DNA of 64,000 bases from Lantana camara. Its lineage: Eukaryota; Streptophyta; Magnoliopsida; Lamiales; Verbenaceae. The notes under the pieces were generated by a model. The model ran no database searches. It saw only the letters and a program-made list of their open reading frames with translations, and was not told where the DNA came from. Where the stretch lies: contig CM074858.1 of the NCBI GenBank assembly GCA_037501455.1, positions 103,326,001-103,390,000 on the forward strand, read 5' to 3'. Below are positions 1 through 9,760 of this stretch, one piece after another (position 1 is the stretch's first letter; each line of letters begins with the position of its first letter). The position numbers were made by a program, and so were the translations under genes.

Positions 1-1286
1 CCGCGCCGCACGTCTGCGCGTAAGGGCGCGCCTGGTGCGCGCACGCTGGCGCGCCCCTAGCGCGTTCCTGCCCGGCGGGTGGGCGATCCCGCGTCGTCCC
101 GGGCCCGTGTTTTCGTGTTTCTCGTGTTTCGTGTTTTCGGTCCTTAAAATCCCATTTAATTTTATTTTAGTTTTATCTTTTAAAATCAGTTTTGCTAAAA
201 TAAAAATTATTTTAAAATTTTTGATTAAATTGGGTTTTATGAGAAATTAAGCGATTTAAATTTTGGAAAAATTACAATCTCTATTTTCTGAAAATATTGA
301 AAGAATAAAATTATTAATTTTCAGAAATTAATTGGAATTTTATTAGTCTATTGTTTTCGGGTTTTATTGAAAAGGCTCTTGAACAAGAATTGCATCTAAG
401 TCGTGTTTTAAGCTATTAGAGCTTAAAACGGGAATTTTAATTTATTGGTTAAATTTAAATTCTCGCAAAAGCATGTTAGGTGATCATGGGTTTAGATCTA
501 TGTATGGTTTTAATTTATGCACATGGATGGTTTAAATTGGGGTTGGAGCCCTATAGTTGCGTTTTTCAATTGAGGTTGGAGCCTCACTTATGTGCGTACT
601 GTTATGTGATTTATTATGTGGCTTTCCATATTACTGTTTTTGAGGCCGGGGTATGCCCCGTGTAATTGTCTAAGGCCAATATGAAGATTGAGCCTTATTA
701 CTTTATGTCTTTTTCCTTTTATAGTAATTTGAGAGTAGAGATAGGTGGTGAGGTTTTATTTTCATTTTGGAGACAATGCACCCATGGAGTAAGATGGACC
801 ACATTCAAGTAACAAGGAGGCCATAAGTGAAGACCCCTCAAAATGTTAGGGAGGGGAATCTCAATTGTAAAAATGTAATAGAGATAGGGCTCGTATTTTG
901 TTACCGCTTTCCCTTATGTGATTTAAACTGTTTATGTGGCATGTATGTTAGAACTTGTGATTGTGGAGTGGCTCCCACATATCACGCGTAAGATAGGTAG
1001 AACCCATGATCATTACATGTTAGTATCATGCTAGGACATGTTATCTGTTTATGTGCTTGTTTGAAATGCATTTAAGTGTACTTGCATTAATCAAGACTAA
1101 TAAAATTGGATAACATATATGTTGGTGAGGTCGAACTGAACAACTCTTCGGTTGATTCGAAAATTCCCATTAAATATTAATCTAATTTCGAACAAATAGG
1201 TATTTAAATTCGAGATGCAAATTTTGAATTAAATTCCTAGCATTCCATCCATAGGTTTTAAGTTTAGTAAGTGAAGCTAGTTATTG
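1..1286 (+). mobile_element. Copia-II leader fragment, truncated at window start
   Basis: This stretch is collinear and highly similar to 21990-23252, the untranslated leader between the 5' LTR and gag of the intact Copia-II element at 19546-29666. It begins in the GC-rich part of the leader (1-110), passes through the AT-rich block with the GGTTGGAGCC repeats (540-585), and ends abruptly at 1286, where the similarity breaks off after GCTAGTTATTG. No gag follows. It is therefore the 5' part of another Copia-II copy whose LTR lies beyond the window and whose coding region was lost or displaced. A 61-codon frame at 480-665 is shared with the intact copy (22446-22631), but I do not treat it as a gene. 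Confidence 0.85.
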
Positions 1287-1362
1287 AGGGGGGATCAGTC
1301 TAATGGAACCTCGTATCCTCTCGAACCTTGCAGGCCATTGAGGGGGGATCAGTCTAATGGAA
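1283..1362 (+). repeat. 26-bp direct repeat at the fragment junction
   Basis: A 26-bp sequence beginning ATTGAGGGGGGATCAG occurs at 1283-1308 and again at 1337-1362, separated by 28 bp of other sequence. The first copy overlaps the point where similarity to the Copia-II leader ends. It looks like filler DNA copied during break repair, though a short tandem duplication native to the inserted element is also possible. Confidence 0.7.
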
Positions 1363-1551
1363 GTTGAGCATCTTCGCTTTGAGGTCGGAATCATCAGAAT
1401 CCGAGTCGATATCGACATTGACCTCAGGTTCCCTGTATCTCCTCTCGTACACGCGCTTCCCGATCCCATGCTGCGTATCCTGGGAAAGAACCGTATCATA
1501 AGGGTTGCTGTTGGGGTCGATATAAATTTCTAGGTGATCCAAATTTATTAC

Positions 1552-2936
1552 TTATTTTGGGCCCTCTGCATCGGGCTTGTTGACCAACGAAGGTTGATTA
1601 TCGGGTTGTCTTGCGATCGGCTGAGATTGTATTTGTGGGGAAGAGCCGGGGGGTCCACGTTGTGAGGTCGTTGATCCAAGACCTGAGCTTGCAGCAATGA
1701 TTGGCTTATGGTCGTGATCACGGTGTCGATCTCTTCCGCTGCAGCTCAAGGGAGTGGGTCCTCTCTGTTCAGATTCATGGTCGCTTGAACTCTCCTCGCG
1801 CGACTCATCCTCAGGATGTACAAACCTGCAAATGAAACAACATAGATTAGTAACGACATCAACGATTGAAAAATGCAAAGTGTAAGAGAAGAAAATAAAT
1901 CAAGGCCTCCCCGATCGGGCAGGGTCAGGTCGGAGAGGGAGGCTTACCGAAGCTAAAGTATCGTAACCTCATCCCTGGGACCAGACCCACCTCGATCAGA
2001 TGACCGGTCCTTGTCAGGCAAATGGGATCGAGGGGCCCCAATTTAGCTAGGAGTTCGAAGCCCTTATGCAACCATGCTCCCTTGCGCTTGGGGAGCCTCT
2101 TGGGCTCACTTGTGGACCAGGTAGTGCGAAACGGAGGTGATAATGGGCAGTCGATAAAAACGAATTTCTCATTCCAATTAACACCGTTAGAGAAGGTCGA
2201 GATGTTTACCAGCTTTCGACCTGCTTTGGATTGCAAATAGAAATATCCGGGGCCCGATTTGACAGAGTTGTTGAGGGTGAAAAATTCTCCTAAATCCTCG
2301 ATCCTGGGCTCGAACCCGAGGCAGTTTATTATTATAATCATGTTGTGTATCAAGGCAATGGAGTTCGACACGAGCTGGGTGGGGCATAGATTGAATCGTT
2401 CAAAGAAACTCGATAGCATTGGGCTGAAGGGGAATCTAAAACCATGTTTCATCAAGGCGTAGTACAAGCCAAAGGAATTTCGAGCTCGAGGCCCCCCCAC
2501 TATTTCTCCTTCCTCAAGGAAGTGGACTCCAAATCCCTCTGGCATACCCGATAGCCAGTTGCAAACCTCTCGAAACTCATCTTCAGTAATCTTGGAAGTA
2601 CACTGGGTAACGTGGGTCTAAGGTCCTGTATATGTGCTTCGATTTCTCCTTTGGGGGTACCACCTCCACTACCTCCTCTATCCGATCGACCTCGACCTCG
2701 CCCTCATCCTCATCCACTAGATTAAGCTTCTGGCTCGAAGTCGATGCCTGACCCCCTCAATTCGACATTAACTACTGTGCTCTGATCTCGTCTGACGAAT
2801 CAAGCATAGACCCAAAATCCGTATCTAAAAGCGGAGGGGCTCCACCTGACTTTCCTGATCGATCTGGCGAAGGGGTAAAAGGAGGGTTCTCTTCATCTCC
2901 GGTATTGGCCCCCATCCCAGTCGGTGTTTGGGCCAT
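1552..2936 (-). pseudogene. Antisense ORF of Tat-like element, gypsy-type transposon domain, broken
   Basis: Read on the minus strand. An ATG at 2936-2934 opens a frame starting MAQTPTGMGANTG that meets a stop at 2774-2772. A second stretch (about 2720-2570, acidic, VDEDEGEVEVDRIEEVVEVV) is in a different frame from the main open frame (2608-1925), which reads EDEFREVCNWLS and then about 200 residues with FGLYYALMKHGFRFPFSPML, FNLCPTQLVSNS and GPGYFYLQSKAGRKL. That pattern resembles the Pfam 'putative gypsy type transposon' family (PF04195). A GTAAGC donor at about 1951 and a CAG acceptor at about 1826 flank an intron-like stretch before a Ser/Arg-rich tail (FVHPEDESREESS) that stops at 1552, but the join is out of frame by one base. 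At least one stop and one frameshift make it non-functional. Function in the parent element is unknown. Confidence 0.55.
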
Positions 2937-3300
2937 GTCGAATACTAAAAGAGACTGGAAAAAGATCTCGAAATTAACTTACTTCGAAGTGGTAACTGAA
3001 CTTTCAATCCAAATGCTCGATCTCAGAACTTGATGGAGTCCAAGGCGGCTCGGTCACAGAATGCTGAAAAGTAAAAAATGAGAGGAGGGACGGCCGCCTT
3101 TTTATAGATGATGAAAAAGTAATTCCTCAAAATACGAAACGGCGCCATCATTACTCTCCGTGGATCGATCTTCTCAAAAGACACACCTCATCAATAAAGA
3201 GGTTGATCGAATCCAACTGCCGTGACGGTTCCCCTACCCGATGCTAGGTTGGTGAAAATTACCCCCGCGATAATTCACGCTGGTAATTTGGGGGGGCCTC

Positions 3301-4032
3301 TGATATGGCATAAATTGACTAGGCCACGTAGCGCGCCCTCAAAGGGCCACGTGGGCTCTTTGCCACCTCGGTTACCCAGGAACCGCCTCGTGGACCGCAC
3401 GTGATGTCCTCTTGGATCGATTTGTCGACCCCCAAGCTGTTAATTTGCCTATCACACTACCCACGAGTCATGCCGATCTGACGCTCGATCTCGATCAAGC
3501 TCGATGCCCTACGTCACCTGACACCAAGATACCTTAAAGCATCTTTTTCGGGACACCTGTAAGCCTTTCATTCCCTAGGATAAGCGTACTTAGGAGCATT
3601 CAATGCCCTACTATACCTTTCTACACCAAAAGGAGAAAGAAAGTACACTCGACCTCAGCTTGGCCAGCTCTGGCATCCGACCAATGGGTCGATCGCCTGT
3701 AGTGTAATTAATGCATAATCACGGTACATGCACTACTGTGTTAATTGGCCAAGACTATAAATATACCCCCCTTGAACAGTAGTTGGTAAGTATTCAAGAG
3801 CATTTATTTCGCACTTATTGCATTTATTTCTCTCTCTAAGATCCTAATACCGACTTGAGCTTTGGAGGGCCAAACTTGGGCCCAACCACAAGTCCCCCAA
3901 ATTGTCCTTCTAGCTTACGTGTGCTAGTGTTTTCAGATCGATAAAGAACTCACGTATACAAATTCTTGATTGATAAACCCAAACCTGCCACCCAATTCAA
4001 CAACTCGGATCGACCAGATTTGAACCCGATCA
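3301..4032 (+). repeat. Probable 3' LTR of the Tat-like element
   Basis: Starts TGATATGGC directly after GGGGGGGCCTC, a purine-rich tract, and ends at CCGATCA, just before Copia-II leader sequence resumes. A TATA box (TATAAATA at 3757-3764) is followed by a CT-rich stretch (TTTCTCTCTCTAAG, about 3826) and by ACTTGAGC and GGGCCCAACC motifs, an arrangement common in Tat-lineage LTRs. The boundaries are my reading of TG..CA ends; no partner LTR is in the window to confirm them. Confidence 0.5.
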
Positions 4033-4035
4033 GGT

Positions 4036-5481
4036 ATCCTATCTTATATGTGATTATGGGAGCCACTCCATAATCACTAGTTCTAACATTCATGCTACAT
4101 TAGATAGTTCATATCACATAGGGGTACAGAGTTTAATGGAAAACCCTATCTATTACATTAATAGAAACCCTCCTAAACATTTTGAGGGTCTTCACTTATG
4201 GACACCGTTCTTCAAGTGTTCCTTGTGGATCCTTCTAGCTCCTTCGGTGTTTGTCTCCAAAATGAAAAGAAAAATCCTCACTTCCTAAGTTCTACTCTCT
4301 TAACATAAAGTAATATGGCTCAGTCTTCATATTTGCCATAGATAAATACACGGGGCATACCCCGGCCCAAAAACAATAATAAGAAAAGCCACATAATAAA
4401 CACATAACAGTAGGCACATAAGTAGGGCTCCAACCCCAATTAAAATAACTCAACTATGGGGCTCCGACCCCAATTAAAATCACCCATGTGCAGAATTTAA
4501 AACATACATAAGACTAACCCATGATCACCTAAACTAACATCCTTCTACTTGAATTTAAATTTACCAATTAAATTTAAAATTCCCTTGACTTCAAGTTACA
4601 AATAACTTAAGTAATTTGAATATTAGTTCATTATCAAGAATTTATTCAAAATCGAACCCGGATCAATGACAAAACCTCAATTAATTCAAAATTAAATTTT
4701 TGCCAAAAATATCATTCAAAGTGATATTTAGTATTTCCTCGAAAAATAAGAACTAGACTTTAATTCAAAAAAATCCCAAATTATTTCAAATAAATAATTT
4801 TATAATTTAAAACGAAATTTTAAAATAAAATCAAATTTTACAAAACGGGATTTTATGAAACCGAAAACATGAAACGAAAATGGGGTCCCAGGACAGCCAG
4901 CGCGAGGCGCGCGGGACTGCCTGCAATCGCGCGCGCGAGCTGGCGGTCACCGAGCACAATGCTTGTGCAGCTGTGTCAGAACGGATGCAGGAAGCGTGCG
5001 CGCACACCGCAAGCAGGCGCTCTCAGGCAGGGTAGGCGGAACTATACGGGAGTAGCCCGCAAGCCTGCCTAGGTGTTGCGTGCGCAGACACTCGCACTGC
5101 AGGCGAGGCTCACTTCTGCTTGTCGCATGGGTGCATACGAGGTGAGATGGCTATCGCCGCCTCATGCGCTGATAGCACTTGGCCGTACGCGACGGCGTAA
5201 GGCTATGTCCCGTTCCGATTTCGTATCATAATTTCAAAAATTCAACAATTTAGTTTCGAATTAAAACAGTTCAAAACAAATCAGATTTAAACAGTTTAAA
5301 ACTAGATTAATACAAAAATAGTTTTTCAATAATTTTTCAAGAAACAGTATTGATCCGACAGATTCATTTTAAACAAGAACCAAGAATACATAAGCAATAA
5401 TCCAAATTCAAGAATATTCAGTCAAAATTCAAAAGCAGTAAAGATACAATACGAAAGTTGTAACCTGGCTCTGATACCACT
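4036..5481 (-). mobile_element. Copia-II leader and primer-binding site, minus strand
   Basis: The reverse complement matches the Copia-II leader at 21500-22965. The primer-binding site TGGTATCAGAGCC (initiator Met-tRNA type) is at 5467-5479, two bases from the LTR edge at 5482. The leader runs leftwards through a GC-rich block (about 4870-5215), whose sequence differs strongly from that at 21780-22060, and then through the AT-rich block containing the GGAGCC repeats. It ends at about 4036 in CCTATCTTAT, about 290 bp before the point where the opposite-facing leader at 1-1286 stops. No gag or pol of this element remains in the window. Confidence 0.8.
5467..5479 (-). promoter_or_regulatory. 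Primer-binding site, tRNA-iMet type
   Basis: Minus-strand TGGTATCAGAGCC follows the LTR end (…GAGCA) with a short spacer, as in the intact Copia-II copy (21502-21514). It fixes the orientation of the outer Copia-II element as minus. Confidence 0.85.
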
Positions 5482-6046
5482 TGCTCGAAAACAACAGAGT
5501 TTGCGCGCGGAAGTCAATTTTTTTTTTCCAAAAGCAGATCTAAAAGACTTGCAATGTTCGTATCGTATCGTAGGGTGTTTTAAGAAACTCACTTTTCTTG
5601 AAGTTTTCTTGTGATGTCGATACCGCTTATTGAACACCCTTCAAGAGGAATGTCCCTCGAACATCCTTCGATTAGATCCCAAAGCAGGTAATCCACCGAA
5701 GTGTATCCACACTAGTCCGAGAACACGATCAATCTAGTGAGAATACTAGTTCTATGGCTTGTGTTAGGCTAGGATATTTTACTTTGAAAACTTTTCTTTT
5801 ATTTTTCTCAAAAAACTTAACGCTTCAAGAACGTTGGTCTAAAGAGTAAGAGAAGCACCACCCCTAGTATATATACTAGGTGGTTCGAATTCCCCTAGGG
5901 TTCCCAAACCTAGTGGGCTTTGATTTCTTGCTCACTAATTAACTCATTTAATTATTAATTTAATTGGAATAATAAGTTCTTAACTTATTCTCCAAGTCTA
6001 GCAAGAGATGTCTTCACTCTCCTACAATAGGAAGTTTGACTTTTCA
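5482..6046 (-). repeat. Copia-II 5' LTR (outermost element), 3' segment
   Basis: This is the R/U5 end of a Copia-II LTR on the minus strand, ending in CA next to the primer-binding site. The rest of the LTR lies at 34361-35832. The interruption is the gypsy-A insertion, whose TTTCA target duplication (6042-6046 and 34361-34365) marks the break. On the minus strand a TATA-like TAGTATATATACTA (plus 5864-5877) lies in this piece. Joined across the nest, the LTR is about 2.03 kb, close to the 1954 bp of the intact copy. Confidence 0.8.
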
Positions 6047-7485
6047 TGTAGCACCCGAGCGCAAGGTGCCACATCCCCCGCACCGAGACCCGACCCGAAT
6101 ATGAAATGGAAAATCCATACCCAAGCTAAATCACGGCGAACGGGGACATACACACTCGCTTAGTTAGGCGGGATCTAACCTTCGCAACCAAAAGATATAA
6201 CCACAAAAACAATACCAATGCAGAAGCAACGTACATTCATAAATAGCAAGGTAAGCAAAGAGTGACGGGTTCATCTAGCATAGATACCTAATCCCGAAAG
6301 TCAATAAAATCATAAAACATCAATTACAGATTCTTTTTATTCCTGCAAACTTATCTCGAATTCATGATAGTAGTAATAATCAATACAAGTCATACATTCT
6401 CCATAACTTAAATAAATCATGATTCAATATGCAAATGAACAGACTCTGACTTACCGAAAGACTGAACAGACTCGACTTCCCGCCTAGCACTCCAAACCTG
6501 CAAGAACACTGAAAACAATCAGGGTTCAGTCTATATGAGACTGGTGGGTATAAAACGGCATAAGTATCATATAAGACAATATTTAAACATTTACATGCAA
6601 GTTATAATCCCAAATGAGGTTTTTAGAGCATTTCCCAAGTGGGTGAAATAAAAAAGTCATCAAAAGGGATTACAACGTTCAATTTTCATTCTTTAGGTCT
6701 TTCGTGGACCGGCCAGTAGGTGTGCATTATCTCCAACCAACACCTCGTGTAGTTCATTAAACATTCATTCATTCTTTCTTTTTTTCATGCGTTACATTCT
6801 TTCGTGCACATTCATGAACATTTACACCTTCTTCCTAACGAGGTTCGGTTACGCCGTTCATTGGTGGAACTAGTGTGAGGGATCACCGTCGGCCCATGCC
6901 TCCCCGGATCACCACTCACACCAAGTCCCTGGGCCCCATTCTGTGCATTCATTCATTCTTTCTCGCCAAAACATTTGGTAGGTTCATAAAAGAAGGGGTT
7001 TACTTTAAAATCATTGACTCGTGAAAACGACTCTATATACATATATACCTTTGGCTGAAATCTTTACACATTGAGAGTATATAGGGTCATTTAACTAAAT
7101 AGTAAAGAAACCCACCTGTCCTTAGCTTACCAACCAAAACTAAGAAGAAACAAGAGGACCCGAAAGTGTCCTAAGACCCGGCAAGTCTTCGCCCTGGAGA
7201 AAACTGTACAAAGGACAATAGAGTATACACGTAAGACTCAAGACTCCAAATGTACCATATGTGACGCACGACAATGTAATGAATACGATATGAAAGTATA
7301 AGATATGATATCATGTCATAGAAACATTCTTGTGCACAATTAATGTCTTAAAGACATGTTTACAAGCCATTCATTTCTTTCAAGAAGCGTTCATATCCAT
7401 ATGAGTTCATGACTTTCATTTCTATACCCCATAAATCTAAGAAATTCAAATAACGATCATCACACATAGTATAACATGTAAACAC

Positions 7486-9727
7486 TGTTGGGATTAATGC
7501 CCTGAAAATCCAATTATATTGTAAATATTTTGGATTAATAAAACTGAAATTAAAGCAAGTTATGAGTATTTTACAAATTTAATAATTAATGACGTGTGAT
7601 GGTATTTTTATATGAAATGTGTTTCATAGGAAAAGACTTTAAATACCAGAAGTCACGTGTCATTAAAGTTCTAGTCAGTATGATAAGAAGATGTTCTTAT
7701 CAAGACTATAATGTGTTATATAAGATGATTAGTCTTTCGTCATAAGGAAATGGAGTTTCCAATTATAACACATTGATGACTTTTAATGAGATTGGAAACA
7801 TCGAACTGGACCACTGAGATTGTTCATTTTATACTGCTATCTAAAATGAACAAAATCTCGGAAGCATTAGACTCTTAATCCTGATAATATTTCGACTTTA
7901 GGCATGTAGTGTTAATCACTGTGACGTACTCAGAAGTGAGGTCTCGGTAACGGGTGGCCAAAATACTTTGTATGTTCGGTGATTGCATGAAATGTGCTAA
8001 AGAGAAATATTGATCGAGGAATCTGTAGCCTTGCTGGAAGGTTAAAGATATCCCTGAAATAGATTTGGAAAAGTTCGAATTAAATCTTTGGCCAAAGTAC
8101 TTCGTGTGTTCGTCACCGAAGTTGTATGTTGAATGTGTTTCACATACAGGGAATTTGGACTTAAGGCGAATCAAGAAATTTCAGATTTAAAGTGAAAAAT
8201 AAATGATAGTAGTATTGATCTATTTTTCATGGATATCTGTACAGAGGAGTAAAATGTAAAATTATTCTAGATCGAGAAATTCGTGAATAATTTAATTAAT
8301 TATAGAGTTCAACAATATTTATTTAGTGGAATTAAATATTGTTAAACGGTAATCAATTATTATCATAGGATGATAATAGATTGACCCGTTTGGAGCTAAG
8401 ATTAATTAGTCCTACAGGTCCCCCCGCAAGCCCCAACGAAGATCAAAGAGAAAATATTAAAACGAGAGAGAGAAATGATTTTTCAAAGTGTTTGAAAATA
8501 GCCAAGGAATTTATTTTGAGAAAATAAATTAAATTCCAAAGAGTTGGAAATGCACGAAATTTTATTTTGGAGAAAATAAATTTTTCGAAGAAAAAAAAAA
8601 AAAAAAAAGGAGTTTTTTTTTGCTGACGTGGCAGATGACGTGGCACGCCATCAGCGGGTCAGTGCCACTGGGCGCCAGCGTGTCCGACACGTGGACGATG
8701 AAGATCGTGCCACGTCGGCTAAAAGGGGCGGCCCAGATTAGACCTGGAAGGGTCCGGGTTCGGGTCGGTCAAGGTTTGACCGACCCGAAAACGTGGACAA
8801 ATCATATTGTGACACGTGTCACTGACCGAACCAAGCTGGACTGACCGGTTCACGGCTGAACCGGTCTAAGGACTGAACCGCCGGTTGGACCGGACCGGTT
8901 CGCCACGTGGCAGCTGCTCGTGCCACCGTGGGGTTCACACGCGCCAAGCACACAGCCGCCACTTGGGCGGCGCGTGCGGCGTCTGCTGGGCGCGTACTTC
9001 GCGCCGCTGGACTCGTGGCGGCGCGAGCTCCTGCGTGGCGTCGTCGGATTTGCTGAACTTGTCGGCTAAGGACGCGTGGCAGCCGGTTTTGCTTCGAATT
9101 GACTATTTTACCCTTGTAAATTGTCCTATAAATAGGCTGTTAGTGTGCTGATTTTTTCAATCAGTTTTTGCAATTCATTTTGAAAAGTTTGGCAGCTTGA
9201 AATGGCCATTTCGGCTTCTCTCTCTCATTTAATAATTAATCCTTTAATTAAGGATTAATTAATATTTAATTAGGTGGTTATATAATTAATATATAATCCA
9301 CTTAATTATTAGAAAATAGGGATTTTCTGAAATTAGAAAAAAGGGTTTTTCTAGAAATATATTTTCTCAAAGTATTTAGCGAAATACTACCGGAGACCAC
9401 ACTCCAATTTCTTAATCGGGGATATTGCGGGGAAGCTCTGCCGGTTTCACGAGAAGATATCGAGGTGCTGGAAAAGTGTCGTTGATAGCCAATTTTGCAG
9501 TACGGTAATACCATTATGCTGCTCAAATTAATATTTGCATATTGTGATTATATGCTAGATGATTTAAAATTATGTTATCGACGCCTATATATATTAGAGT
9601 TATGCTGCCCAATTTTTTCCGCTGCTTTATTAAAATATTTTTGAAATATTTTGATAACGAGGTTATGACGAAATTTTTGAATATTACGCTATACCGTCAC
9701 TCTGCTTCGGGCCCGCCGCACCCAACA
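7486..9727 (+). mobile_element. Copia-I solo LTR
   Basis: Starts TGTTGGGATTAATGCCCTG and ends CCGCACCCAACA, with a perfect 5-bp target duplication AACAC (7481-7485 and 9728-9732). It is 2242 bp and matches, in opposite orientation, the two LTRs of the full Copia-I element at 14034-33807. It contains a poly-A run (8590-8608), a GC-rich U3 rich in CCGGTT and CACGTG-type motifs (8630-9080), a possible TATA (CCTATAAATAGG, 9125-9136) and a run of TTAATTAA palindromes (9225-9300). No internal region is present, so it formed by recombination between the two LTRs of one element. Confidence 0.92.
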
Positions 9728-9760
9728 AACACTTCATATCAATATACGACAAGTATAACA

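Larger units (their letters stand above)
1287..4032 (+). mobile_element. Tat/Retand-like gypsy fragment with antisense ORF and 3' LTR
   Basis: This block is unrelated to the Copia-II sequence on both sides. On the minus strand it carries a decayed gene resembling the 'putative gypsy type transposon' domain (about 2936-1552). On the plus strand it ends in an LTR-like segment (3301-4032) preceded by a run of seven G (3290-3296) that could be the polypurine tract. Sense LTR plus antisense extra gene matches the layout I know from plant Tat-lineage elements (Retand/Ogre relatives), which can carry an additional ORF in antisense between integrase and the 3' LTR. The whole 5' half (gag, pol, 5' LTR) is missing, so lineage assignment rests on layout and the antisense domain only. 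Confidence 0.55.

Noticed and set aside
2022..2462. Plus-strand frames at 2022-2240 and 2259-2462
   Set aside because: They lie opposite the longer gypsy-type transposon frame on the minus strand, which has recognisable family features.
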